Shown: positions 35,363-44,390 of the stretch, piece after piece | Layout: every line of letters begins with the position of its first letter | How positions within the stretch are numbered: the stretch's first letter is position 1 | NCBI GenBank assembly: GCA_028289345.1 | Contig: JANQQL010000005.1 | Coordinates: 227,012 to 291,011 of the forward strand | Length of the DNA: 64,000 bases | Direction: 5' to 3' | From: Planctomycetota bacterium | Lineage (GTDB): Bacteria; Planctomycetota; B15-G4; SIAN01 | Made by a program: the position numbers and the translations under genes | The notes under the pieces: generated by a model | The model's database searches: none | What the model saw: only the letters and a program-made list of their open reading frames with translations | What the model was told of the DNA's origin: nothing

Positions 35363-35522
35363 GCAGGCCGGGGAAAAAGGCCTCGGATGGCGGATCGAGA
35401 GATTTTCATCTCCGTCGAGGAGTCGGACCGCAGGCGAATTGGTGAATTCGTCGAGGATTCGAGGACGAAGACGGAGGCGAAAAGATCCGATCGGGCGCCG
35501 AAAGACTCTTTCACCGGTCTGC
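35363..35522. repeat. Hairpin repeat, copy B
   Basis: 160-bp imperfect palindrome downstream of the BNR gene (minus strand). Its two ends read inward as GCAGGCCGGGGAAAAAGGCC and GCAGACCGGTGAAAGAGTC. The centre is GAATT-GGTG-AATTC, and the arms pair again through the CTCCGTC / GACGGAG blocks. On the minus strand it ends CCGAGGCC-TTTTT, terminator-like. A further AGGCCGGGAAAAAG follows at 35526. Confidence 0.8.
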
Positions 35523-35562
35523 TCACAGGCCGGGAAAAAGAGGATGGAATCAAACGCAGAGC

Positions 35563-37923
35563 TCAAGGAGGACCCGGCAACCAAGCCCGACGTCCTTGGA
35601 TCAAGTCCCGTTCAAACACTCCCTGGCCATGGGTCGCAACACGAAGCTTGCGGTTGGCCGGGGACACACTCAGGTCAGCGACCAGCACCGCGTCGGGCAG
35701 CCCTTTGTCCAGAGGCACCCAGTGCTCGCCGCCGTCCAAGGTGATGAACACCCCAAGGTCATTGCCCACGTAGATGTGCTCTGGGAAGCGCGGGTCGATC
35801 GCCACTGCCGTTGCGGGAACGTCCGGCAACCGCCCTCGGTCGAGGTCCTTCCAGGTCGCCCCGTAGTTGGTCGAGCGGTACAGGTGGGAGGAACCGAATC
35901 CGGAAACTGCCAGGTACACCGTGGCTTCGTCCGTCGGGTCAACGGCCAGGTCGCCAGGATAGCGATCCGGCAGCGGTCCGGTGATGTCGGTGAACGTCGC
36001 TCCGCCATCGTCGGACACGTGAACTCGGCCCCGATTGCCGTCGTCGGGGGCGCTGGCCGCATAGATCACATCCGCATTGTCTTTCGCCACCGCGAGAACG
36101 AGCAGGGGGTTTCCATCCAAAGGCGCTCCGCCAAAGCGGGTGGACCAGGAGTTCCCGCCGTTGATCGATCGGAACAGGTAGCTACTTCCGCCGTAGAGAA
36201 CCTGAGGATTGGAAGGAGCCTGAACGAACGGAGCAATGAATGCGATCGGCCCCCCGAGGTTGGGCGGACTGATGGTCGAGAATGACACTCCTCCGTTGGT
36301 CGACCTGCCGACAAACAAGTTCTGGGCCGTGGCGTACACCACGTTGGGCGCGGTCGGGTCGATGGCACTCCAACCCCCATCGCCCCCTAGGACCCAGCGG
36401 TCCCAGGCGTTGGTCCCGCGGTAGATCGCACTGGCATTGTCTTGCAACCCTCCCATGGCCAGATTCGGGTCATTCGGATCGCTGGTGAATCCGTTGTAGA
36501 ACTGAGAAGTCTGGTACCCGCCGTTCAACGCTTCGTAGGTCAGACCGCTGTCTTCCGATCGATACACGCCGCCGTCGTTGGCCACGTAGAAGGTGTTTGG
36601 ATCCGTCGGGTGATAGATCACGTCGTGGTGGTCGGCATGGGAATAGTCGGGCAGTCCTTCGGTTCCCCCGGGGGCAATGGCTCCCGTGAAGTAGTTCCAG
36701 AAGTTCGAACGGCGGACCAAACTGCTGCCCCCGTTGGTCGAAGTCCACACGTCGATGCCGACGCACACCACGGTGTCCGGGTCCTGGGGATGGACCGCCA
36801 CATCGTGGGCAAACCAACCTTGCCAACGGGAATAGTCGGCGGTGCTCTTCAACTGCCAGGTCGTCCCGAAGTCGTCGGAGCGAAGCAGCCACGTGAACGC
36901 ATCCGCGGAGGTGAACCCGTTGCCGATGCTGGCATAAACGACGTTGGGATCCGCTTCGGTCACTCCCAGCTGGATCTTCCCGCCGAAGTCACTCGGGATC
37001 CCACCTCCCGTCAGTTGCGTCCAGTTGGTGCCATTGTTGAGGGTCCGATAGAGCCCCCGACCGGTACTGCCCAAGTTCCCGCAACCGACCAAGACCACGC
37101 CGGGAATCGTGGGATGGATCGCCAGGTCCGTGGCCATGATCACGTTCAAGCTTTGCGACCAGTTCACCCCCGCATCCACCGACTTGTAGACGCCGTCCGT
37201 GGTCGCGGCCCACACCACTTGGGAGTCACTGGGGTCAACCCGAACCGCCCAAACGCCATGGTTCTGATCCGCGGCTTGGGCGAGGGTCTGGGTCCAGCTC
37301 GCCCCGCCGTCAACCGACTTCAAGATGCCGATGCCGTAACTGCCGCGGGTGCCCCGATCCGCGGCCTGGTCGCCCGACTGGGCATGGTTGTAGACCTCGC
37401 CAGTGCCGAGATAAATCACGTCCGAGTCCGCGGGATCGAACTCGATGCTCGCCACCCCAAGGTCGGGGAACCCGGTTTCCACCCGGCTCCACGCGTCGGC
37501 TCCGACCCCGGCGGAAGTGGTCTTCCACAGCCCACCGCTGGCCGACCCGGCGAAGATGGTGTTCGCGTCATCGGGATGAAAGGCAAGGTTCAAAGTCCTT
37601 CCGCCACAGTTGGCGGGTCCCAGAGGCTCCCAACCCCGCCCTTGGTTCACACGCAGCACTCCTCCAATGCCAAGTGGGGTTCCGGGCGCAGAAGACTCGG
37701 CGGACCGCAGCAAACGCCCCTTGCTGCCGACCGCCCGCCGATACGCGGACTCCGGAATCGAGCGGTGGGGATAGGCGCGGGAGTCTCCCCAGAAGTTGAG
37801 CGCTCGATAGGCACCGGAGACCTGCGGCGGAACGCCGTGGGACTCGCCACGGATCCAGCAAGCCGCCCCGTGGACAGCCAATGCAACACTTCCGACGAGA
37901 AGAATCGAACCAGTCCGCTGCAT
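35563..37923 (-). CDS. Secreted BNR/sortilin-type propeller protein
   Basis: 786-aa exported protein. ATG 37923 has GGAGG upstream and a signal sequence (ILLVGSVALAVHGAAC) that may be a lipobox. The body consists of VPS10/BNR (Asp-box) repeats, S/T-x-D-x-G-x-T-W, such as SVDGGASWTQTL, SDDFGTTWQLKS, SEDSGLTYEALN, SDDGGATFTDIT and TNYGATWKDLD. This is consistent with a large double propeller as in xyloglucanase-type (GH74) and sortilin proteins. I see no clear catalytic pair, so the function may be carbohydrate binding or adhesion. Divergent from the DUF1549 gene. Confidence 0.87.
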   Translation of the reverse strand: MQRTGSILLVGSVALAVHGAACWIRGESHGVPPQVSGAYRALNFWGDSRAYPHRSIPESAYRRAVGSKGRLLRSAESSAPGTPLGIGGVLRVNQGRGWEPLGPANCGGRTLNLAFHPDDANTIFAGSASGGLWKTTSAGVGADAWSRVETGFPDLGVASIEFDPADSDVIYLGTGEVYNHAQSGDQAADRGTRGSYGIGILKSVDGGASWTQTLAQAADQNHGVWAVRVDPSDSQVVWAATTDGVYKSVDAGVNWSQSLNVIMATDLAIHPTIPGVVLVGCGNLGSTGRGLYRTLNNGTNWTQLTGGGIPSDFGGKIQLGVTEADPNVVYASIGNGFTSADAFTWLLRSDDFGTTWQLKSTADYSRWQGWFAHDVAVHPQDPDTVVCVGIDVWTSTNGGSSLVRRSNFWNYFTGAIAPGGTEGLPDYSHADHHDVIYHPTDPNTFYVANDGGVYRSEDSGLTYEALNGGYQTSQFYNGFTSDPNDPNLAMGGLQDNASAIYRGTNAWDRWVLGGDGGWSAIDPTAPNVVYATAQNLFVGRSTNGGVSFSTISPPNLGGPIAFIAPFVQAPSNPQVLYGGSSYLFRSINGGNSWSTRFGGAPLDGNPLLVLAVAKDNADVIYAASAPDDGNRGRVHVSDDGGATFTDITGPLPDRYPGDLAVDPTDEATVYLAVSGFGSSHLYRSTNYGATWKDLDRGRLPDVPATAVAIDPRFPEHIYVGNDLGVFITLDGGEHWVPLDKGLPDAVLVADLSVSPANRKLRVATHGQGVFERDLIQGRRAWLPGPP

Positions 37924-38168
37924 GATGGAGTTCCTCCATGATCGGCGTCGCACCACGGGACCTTGTCCAGGATAGCTGGTTCGCGTCGCTCAAACCGCCT
38001 GCGCCGGAGGCGAACGGGACAGAGTGCTGTCATGCCCCGCGGACCATCCGGGCGACTTCCTCCCGGCCCGGTGTTGGAAGAACCGCGGTAGACTAGGGCG
38101 GAAGGCTTCGAAACACCGAGTGGGAGGCGGGGTTCATCCGCCGAAGAGCGCTCCCGGGAGATGTTCCA

Positions 38169-39992
38169 ATGAGAAGCCCCATTGCAGCGAATCCGCACCG
38201 CTTCCGTTCAGCAAGCCGAACTCTGCTGGCCGTTGCAGGGATGCTCTTTGTCGTCCTCAGCTCCGCCAGGTCCCGGGCCCGAGAACCGGACACTCCAAAG
38301 GCCCTGACTCCGGAGCGCATTGCTTCCCAGATCGACGACTTGCTGGAGAAGCACTGGCGCGTTTCGCGGCTGCGTCCCGTGGCGCCCGCCGATGATGCGA
38401 CCTTTCTCCGCCGTCTCTCTCTCGACCTGCGTGGGACCATTCCCACTCGCCAAGAAGTGTCGCAGTTCCTTCGCAGTCGCGACCGTCGCAAGCGCTCGAA
38501 GAAGATCACCGAGTACCTGAACGATGGGGCGTTTTCTCGTTTCCATGCGGCGCAATGGGAGCAGCTGTTGCTCAACTCCGCGGGAGGGGCCCGACCCGAA
38601 TCGGCCCACCTGCTGCCGTGGCTCGAACAAGCCTTCGAATCTCGTCAGTCTTTTGGGTCGATCGTCCGGGAGCTGATCGCCGGCCAGGGCATGAGCGACG
38701 AGAACGGTGCCACGGGCTACTACCTGGCCTATCGCAGCGAACTCGCTGATCTTGCCGGAATCACCACCCAGTCGTTCCTGGGCTTGCAGCTGCAATGCGC
38801 CCAGTGTCACGACCACCCCGACGAAGACTGGACGCAGGAGGACTTCCAGGGATTGACCGGTTTCTTTCGCTCGGCTCACGCTTCCGGACGGGGCCGAGGA
38901 CCGAACGGTCCCGTCTTCGAGGTGGCCGATCGCTCCGTGGATGAAGAACAGCAAGACGCCTTGCGGCGAATCGCCAAGGCCATTCGCCGCCACTGGGACG
39001 TGAACGGCATTCCCGATCAGTTGTCCGACCAGGATCGGCGTCGCTTTCGAGGTTGGCTGGAATCGGGCGAGTTCCCGTCTCGGGACGAACTCTCGCCATA
39101 CCTGACGGGCTTGCCCGCGGATCTGCGTCAACGAATCCACGACTACTTGGAAAGGCGAGAAACCTACGGCACGGCTCGGTACCTAAACGGAAAGACCTAC
39201 CAACCGCGAGAGGGAGAATCCTCTCGGGGAGCCCTGGCCGAATGGGTGACGTCTCCGGATAACCCGCGATTTGCTCGCGCCATCATGAATCGCCTCCTCG
39301 GGCACATGCTGGGCTTTGGCGCGGTCGAGCCGGTCGACAATCTGTCCGCTCCCCATGACACCCTGGTTCCCGAAGTCTTGGATCTTTTGGCAGAGCAGTT
39401 CGTGCTTCACGAGACCGACCTTCGCACGCTGGTGGCGGCCATTGCCAACACTCGCAGCTACGGGCTCGCCAATTCCTCGGAGCAAGACCTTGCCGAGCGC
39501 CAACGGGTCGAACGCAACTTCGCCGCCCACCCGCTGCGCCCTCTGTCTTCGCAACAAATGTTCCATGCATTGTTCCGCGCGACCCGCTCCGACCTGCACC
39601 TGCAGCGCCAGAAACCGGACCAGGATTTCGAAGAGGTTCAGCGCAAGCTCTTGAAGAAGTTTCGTTACGTCTTCAGTGACGACGAAGCCGGTACCGGAGA
39701 CGGTTTTCAAGCAGGGATTCCCCAAGCCTTGTTCTTGATGAACGGCAAGATCACCAATGAAGCCGTCGGAATTCCAGCGTGTGAAGTGCTCGAACAAATC
39801 CTCCAGGAGTCCAAGCGCGATGAAGACCGGCTTCGGGAGATGTTCTACGCCACCTTGAACCGTCCGCCTCACCGCAAGGAACGCGATCAGCTCGTGCGGC
39901 TGGTGCGTGGGTCCATGGCAGGACACGCGGCGGGCGTGTCCGATCTTTACTGGGCGCTGCTGAACTCCAGCGAGTTTCTGACCAACCGCTGA
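38169..39992 (+). CDS. DUF1549/DUF1553 protein with c-type haem motif
   Basis: 607-aa exported protein of the planctomycete-type DUF1549 + DUF1553 family. A signal peptide (TLLAVAGMLFVVLSSARSRA) precedes DUF1549 (about 55-235: RLSLDLRGTIPTRQEV, FARFHAAQWEQLLL-like). A CXXCH haem-c site (LQCAQCHDHPDE, about residues 214-225) is present. DUF1553 follows (about 360-600: RGALAEWVTSPDNPRFARAIMNRLLGHMLG). The family's role is not firmly established; it is usually encoded with a DUF1501 protein, as here 15 nt downstream. Probably a periplasmic redox or surface complex component. Confidence 0.9.
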   Translation: MRSPIAANPHRFRSASRTLLAVAGMLFVVLSSARSRAREPDTPKALTPERIASQIDDLLEKHWRVSRLRPVAPADDATFLRRLSLDLRGTIPTRQEVSQFLRSRDRRKRSKKITEYLNDGAFSRFHAAQWEQLLLNSAGGARPESAHLLPWLEQAFESRQSFGSIVRELIAGQGMSDENGATGYYLAYRSELADLAGITTQSFLGLQLQCAQCHDHPDEDWTQEDFQGLTGFFRSAHASGRGRGPNGPVFEVADRSVDEEQQDALRRIAKAIRRHWDVNGIPDQLSDQDRRRFRGWLESGEFPSRDELSPYLTGLPADLRQRIHDYLERRETYGTARYLNGKTYQPREGESSRGALAEWVTSPDNPRFARAIMNRLLGHMLGFGAVEPVDNLSAPHDTLVPEVLDLLAEQFVLHETDLRTLVAAIANTRSYGLANSSEQDLAERQRVERNFAAHPLRPLSSQQMFHALFRATRSDLHLQRQKPDQDFEEVQRKLLKKFRYVFSDDEAGTGDGFQAGIPQALFLMNGKITNEAVGIPACEVLEQILQESKRDEDRLREMFYATLNRPPHRKERDQLVRLVRGSMAGHAAGVSDLYWALLNSSEFLTNR

Positions 39993-40007
39993 ACAGGACG
40001 CGAATCC

Positions 40008-41252
40008 GTGAATCCTCCTCTCCCGATGACTCGCCGCCACGCCCTGCAACTCCTCGGTGCGATGGCCTTGACGCCTCCGATCTTGGGTTCCCTGGCTCGG
40101 GCATCCAACCAATCCCAGCGCAAGTTGATTCTCTTGTGGTTGGAAGGCGGACCGTCCCAGCTGGAAACCTTCGATCCCAAGCCAGGGACCGCCGAAGGGG
40201 GACCGGGTCAGGGACTTGGCACGGACGTGACGGGCTGGATGTTCGGCGACCACTTGCCGGGGCTGGCACGGCGTGCAGAGCATCTTTGCGTCATTCGGTC
40301 GATGTCCACGCGCGAGGGCAACCATTCGCGCGCTCGCGAATTGGTCAAGACCGGTTACACCCCCACTCCCACCGTCACCTTCCCCACTCTCGGTTCGATG
40401 ACCAGTCACGAGACCGGTCAGGAATCAGACCTTCCCGGATTCGTTCAGATCAACGGAGCGCCGGGATCCTCGGGCTTCTTTGGTGTCGAGCATGCCCCCT
40501 TCGTGATGGCCGGGCCGCAGCGAAAGATCGACAACATCGACTATTCCTACGATGTGAATGCCACCCGCATGGACTACCGGACCAACCTTCTCGAAGTGCT
40601 CGAGCGAGGCTTCGAGGAACGAGGTGGTCGGGAAGTGGTCCGATCCCAGCGCAGCCTCAGGCGCCAAGCACGGCGACTCATGGACAGCCCCTTGCGCAAA
40701 GCCTTCGACCTCGATCAAGAGCGAGAGCGCAAGCGGGACCAGTATGGGCGTCACGACTTCGGCCAAAGCTGCTTGCTCGCGCGCCGCTTACTCGAACACG
40801 GGGTGTCAGCGGTCGAGATCGTGCTTGGAGGATGGGACACCCACGATGACAACTTTCGTCGAACGCAGTCCCTTTGTGAGCAGCTCGACCCGGGGTTCAG
40901 CGCTCTCATGGACGACCTGAACCGCAGCGGTCTTGCCGAAGAAACTCTCGTGGTGTGCATGGGCGAATTCGGTCGCACCCCGGAAATCGTCGACGGCAAC
41001 GGGCGCAACCACTGGCCAAGGAACTGGTGCGTCGCTCTGTTCGGTGCGGGTGTGGGGGGCGGACAAGCCATCGGTTCGACGGATGCTCGCGGCCGTGAGC
41101 TGACCTCGGACCCGGTCTCGATCGCCGATCTGTACGCCACCCTGGCCGAGCTTCTCGGAATCGACCGAGACAAGACCTTCGTCGTTGGTCAACGGCCCGT
41201 CACCCTGGTGGACCCGCTGGGAGAAAGCCTCGGCCCCGTCATCGCCGGCTGA
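40008..41252 (+). CDS. DUF1501 (sulfatase-like) Tat-exported protein
   Basis: 414-aa protein of the DUF1501 family (alkaline-phosphatase/sulfatase-like fold). The N-terminus MTRRHALQLLGAMALTPP looks like a Tat signal. GTG 40008 is the longest start, but ATG 40026 places the twin-Arg motif at the very N-terminus and is also plausible. Family features: LILLWLEGGPSQLETFDPK, RSMSTREGNHSRA, GGWDTHDDNF, VVCMGEFGRTPE and the closing NGRNHWPRNWC. It is the standard partner of DUF1549/DUF1553 genes; the biochemical role is unsettled. Confidence 0.9.
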   Translation: MNPPLPMTRRHALQLLGAMALTPPILGSLARASNQSQRKLILLWLEGGPSQLETFDPKPGTAEGGPGQGLGTDVTGWMFGDHLPGLARRAEHLCVIRSMSTREGNHSRARELVKTGYTPTPTVTFPTLGSMTSHETGQESDLPGFVQINGAPGSSGFFGVEHAPFVMAGPQRKIDNIDYSYDVNATRMDYRTNLLEVLERGFEERGGREVVRSQRSLRRQARRLMDSPLRKAFDLDQERERKRDQYGRHDFGQSCLLARRLLEHGVSAVEIVLGGWDTHDDNFRRTQSLCEQLDPGFSALMDDLNRSGLAEETLVVCMGEFGRTPEIVDGNGRNHWPRNWCVALFGAGVGGGQAIGSTDARGRELTSDPVSIADLYATLAELLGIDRDKTFVVGQRPVTLVDPLGESLGPVIAG

Positions 41253-41467
41253 CTGGTGGCTCCGTTTCATCCGCGGAACTCCGAACGAAAAGCGATCGCC
41301 AGGGCAAATCCTCTCCCGCGGACCCCTTTCGAAAAACCTCGACCTCGCGGATGATTCCGCGTTGGGATTTGCTCCAGCCCTTGTTCATTCCACTGTCCTG
41401 ACATTTCAGGAGGAGAACGGGGGACCACCTTGTTCGACAACTCTGTATTCGCCAGAAGGAGTGATTG

Positions 41468-42112
41468 ATGAACGTTCGTGTCACCTTTGCCGTTGCTGCC
41501 GCCTCGGGAATTGTCGCCATGGCCTTCGCCCAGCCGGGGCAACTGTCCAAGAGCCCTCGTCAAGCCAAACAACCCACTCCCGTGGTGTATGACGACCCGA
41601 ACCTGGCCGCGGCCATGGAGGTCATTCCGACCCTGATTCAGAACCACGCCGGCAACAACCCGCAGGTGCGGGAAGTCGTGATGCAAGATGATTCCCAGCA
41701 GGCCACCGAAGGAGCCGTGGTCCAGGTCACCAGCACCTCCGTCGCGTTCGATCAGACCGGAGTCCCGTGCTTCAGCTTCACCGGCGGTTGCGGTGCCGTG
41801 GGCCCCGGCAACGGAATTGCTCTGCCCTTCCCGCGCTACGACGTGAGCCGGAACGATTCCGTGGAGTACAACGTCCTGTTCCAATCCACGGTCAATGCTC
41901 CGATCAATGTGGTGTTCATTCTGCTGATCAACGGCGCGCCCGCCGCGTTCGACGTGTTTTCGACCAATGCCCAGCAGGACACGGTCGTCGCCGTCACGTT
42001 CCCCAACCAGACGATCCCGAACCAAGCCGGTGCCGGTGTTGTCGTGGGTGCGATCCTTGACCCGAACAACAACATCGTCAGCTTCAGCACTCACAACTGC
42101 GAAGTGAACTGA
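41468..42112 (+). CDS. Small secreted protein of unknown function
   Basis: 214-aa exported protein; no family recognised. ATG 41468 has AAGGAG 6 nt upstream. A signal peptide (VTFAVAAASGIVAMAFA) is followed by a beta-rich, low-charge chain with two Cys near the middle (VPCFSFTGGCGAVG) and a C-terminal Cys (THNCEVN). The sandwich-like pattern (EYNVLFQSTVNAPINVVFILLI) suggests a beta-sandwich surface or matrix protein. The strong ribosome-binding site and strong downstream terminator suggest high expression; that is inference. Confidence 0.78.
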   Translation: MNVRVTFAVAAASGIVAMAFAQPGQLSKSPRQAKQPTPVVYDDPNLAAAMEVIPTLIQNHAGNNPQVREVVMQDDSQQATEGAVVQVTSTSVAFDQTGVPCFSFTGGCGAVGPGNGIALPFPRYDVSRNDSVEYNVLFQSTVNAPINVVFILLINGAPAAFDVFSTNAQQDTVVAVTFPNQTIPNQAGAGVVVGAILDPNNNIVSFSTHNCEVN

Positions 42113-42129
42113 ACTCCTTCGACACACCC

Positions 42130-42163
42130 AACCCTGGTCGGCACTTGCCGGCCAGGGTTTTCT
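42130..42163 (+). terminator. Rho-independent terminator
   Basis: AACCCTGG-(T)-CGGC, loop ACTT, GCCG-(G)-CCAGGGTT, then TTTCT. A 12-bp GC-rich stem with a U-rich tail lies 17 bases after the small secreted protein's stop. Confidence 0.9.
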
Positions 42164-42468
42164 CGTGCGCCTCGCAGTGAGGCATTCGAATGTCCTCCAG
42201 CGGCCGGCAAACCGGGCCGCTTCCCCCGCCGAGATCCCGCTCGGCCCCGGAGGGACGACTTCCACCGACTGGCAGGATGTTGGTAACCGACGGCTCGTCC
42301 CACCGTCTCCCCGGAACCCCCTCGACAAAAAGACCCGAGCAGCGTCCCGGATCCTCCCGAACCGGGACTTTGGCGCAGTCTCCGGGCGAGATTCATGAAT
42401 AATCCGGAGAGATCCACGTTCCAGGGGTTCCGGTCAACGGGAAACGGGCGGGGACCGAGGAGTTCGAG
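42164..42468. other. Intergenic region before the dGTPase operon
   Basis: About 300 bp after the terminator and before the dGTPase gene. It should contain the promoter of the dgt-rnc-mfd unit. I see no clear consensus promoter, repeat copy or RNA gene. Confidence 0.35.
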
Positions 42469-43620
42469 ATGCTGCGCACACGTCAGGTCGTCGAGGCGGA
42501 CCAGGAGGCCTACCTGGCCCCCTATGCGCTCCGTTCCTCTTCGACCCAAGGACGGCGCCACCCCGAACCCGACGACACCTATCGTCCGGCCTTTGCGCGA
42601 GACCGCGACCGGATCGTGCATTGCGGCGCGTTCCGCCGTCTCGAGTACAAGACCCAAGTCGTCCTCAGCGGCACCGGGGACAACTACCGCACTCGCCTGA
42701 CCCATTCCTTGGAAGTGGCACAGATCGCCCGCTCGGCGGCGCGCACCCTGCGCTTGAACGAAGACCTGGTCGAAGCGCTGGCCTTGGCCCATGACCTCGG
42801 ACATCCCCCGTTCGGACACACCGGGGAAGACGTGTTGCGCGACGTGATGAAGGATCACGGCGGTTTCGAACACAACGTGCAGGCACTGCGCATCGTCGAC
42901 CTGCTCGAGAGCCCCTACCCGGGCCGACAGGGACTCAACCTGTGTCTCGAAACCCGCGAGTCGTTCCTCAAGCACGGCCCCCCGAAACAAGGAGCCGTGG
43001 GACGCGACTTCGTCAAGCGTCGCCATCCTTGGCTCGAGGCGCAGCTCGTGGACTTGGCCGACTCTTTGGCGTACCACTCTCACGATGTGGATGACGCGCT
43101 CCGTTTCGGCGTCGTCACCGTGAAGGATCTGGAAGAACTGGAACTGTGGGAGCGAGCTGGCCAAGAAGCGCAACGGCGCTATCCCCAAGCCAGTGCCGAG
43201 GAACGCCTGCGTCCGACCATCCATCAGACCTTGCATTTGCCCATCATGGACCTGGTGGAGGAGACCGGCAAACGGCTCGGCGACGCCAACTTCTCCTCTC
43301 CCCAGGACAGCCGCGACCACGACATTCGCTTGGTGAGTTTTTCCCCGGACATGGCGCGCATGCAGCGACAAATGCAGCGGTTCCTTTTCGCCCGTTTCTA
43401 CCGAGCGGACCGGGTGGTCAAGGATCGGCGCTCTGCTCGCACGACCCTTCGAGAACTGTTCCTCCACCTCCTCGAGCACCCCCACGACCGGGCCGACTGG
43501 GCTCGCCAGCCTCGCCAAGGGCAGGAGTCGGAGGAACGGCTGGTGTGCGACTACGTCGCCGGGATGACCGACGGATTCGCCCAACGAGAGCATCAGCGTC
43601 TGGTACAAGGTGCCCGATGA
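42469..43620 (+). CDS. dgt: dGTPase-like HD-domain dNTP triphosphohydrolase
   Basis: 383-aa cytosolic enzyme hydrolysing dNTPs to nucleoside and triphosphate. The N-terminal RDRDRIVHCGAFRRLEYKTQV is characteristic of the dGTPase subfamily. The HD metal site is in RTRLTHSLEVAQIAR (first His) and ALAHDLGHPPFGHTGE (His-Asp and third His), with the last Asp in LVDLADSLAYHSHDVDDAL. First gene of a tight unit: its stop overlaps the RNase III start (ATGA), which in turn overlaps mfd. The name is a family-level call. Confidence 0.93.
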   Translation: MLRTRQVVEADQEAYLAPYALRSSSTQGRRHPEPDDTYRPAFARDRDRIVHCGAFRRLEYKTQVVLSGTGDNYRTRLTHSLEVAQIARSAARTLRLNEDLVEALALAHDLGHPPFGHTGEDVLRDVMKDHGGFEHNVQALRIVDLLESPYPGRQGLNLCLETRESFLKHGPPKQGAVGRDFVKRRHPWLEAQLVDLADSLAYHSHDVDDALRFGVVTVKDLEELELWERAGQEAQRRYPQASAEERLRPTIHQTLHLPIMDLVEETGKRLGDANFSSPQDSRDHDIRLVSFSPDMARMQRQMQRFLFARFYRADRVVKDRRSARTTLRELFLHLLEHPHDRADWARQPRQGQESEERLVCDYVAGMTDGFAQREHQRLVQGAR

Positions 43621-44390
43621 ACGACGCCGAGCCATCCTCTGCCCCGAACCCACCCGCGGATCTGTCCTCGGATATGGAGGAGCACCGCCAGGCTCTCGAT
43701 CACATCGAACAGACGATGGACTATGGGTTCACGGACCGACGTCTGCTCTTGGAGGCATTGACCCACCCCTCCCATCGGGAAACCGCCGACTACCACTACG
43801 AACGCCTGGAGTTTCTCGGCGATGCCGTTCTGGGATTGATTGTTGGCGAACACTTGTTTCGCGAATTTCCCGGAAGCGATGAAGGCGAACTCACCCGAGT
43901 CAAATCCATGGTGGTGAGTCGCGCCGCTCTGGCCCAGGTCGGCCGACGGCTCGGGATTCCCGACCATGTGATTCTTGGCAAGGGCATGCTGGGTCAGGAC
44001 AGCCTGCCCCGATCCGTGGTCGCGAACTCCACCGAGGCATTGATCGGCGCGGTGTACCTCGATGGAGGGATGGAACCCGCGCGACAGTTCGTGTTGCGCG
44101 AGATGGAACCACGCATTCGCCGTGCCTTGCAAGCGGGCCGCTCGCAGAACTACAAGTCGCTGCTTCAGCAGCTCACCCAACGCCAAGGCAGCGGCACCCC
44201 CACCTATCAGCTCCTGTCGGTCACCGGTCCGGATCACGAAAAGACCTTCGAGATTGCCGCGGTTGTCGAGAACCGCCGCTTTCCGCCGTCGTTCGGTGCG
44301 AGCAAGAAGATCGCGGAGCAGAAAGCCGCCAAGACGGCGCTGAGAGCCTTGGAGTCGGAACTGGATGAAGAGGGCGCTACCTCTTCCTGA
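43617..44390 (+). CDS. rnc: Ribonuclease III
   Basis: 257-aa double-strand-specific endoribonuclease that processes rRNA and structured mRNAs. The catalytic signature ERLEFLGDAVLG (62-73) includes E65 and D69, and the second acidic cluster ANSTEALIGAVYLDGG is present. A double-stranded-RNA-binding domain fills residues about 180-250 (NYKSLLQQLTQ, GASKKIAEQKAAKTAL). The ATG overlaps the dgt stop. The region contains several long hairpin repeats that could be substrates; that is speculation. Confidence 0.96.
   Translation: MNDAEPSSAPNPPADLSSDMEEHRQALDHIEQTMDYGFTDRRLLLEALTHPSHRETADYHYERLEFLGDAVLGLIVGEHLFREFPGSDEGELTRVKSMVVSRAALAQVGRRLGIPDHVILGKGMLGQDSLPRSVVANSTEALIGAVYLDGGMEPARQFVLREMEPRIRRALQAGRSQNYKSLLQQLTQRQGSGTPTYQLLSVTGPDHEKTFEIAAVVENRRFPPSFGASKKIAEQKAAKTALRALESELDEEGATSS

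Noticed and set aside
35387..35773. Frame starting MADREIF, similar to one in repeat copy A
   Set aside because: The similarity is explained by the shared nucleotide palindrome; the frames diverge outside it and differ in length.
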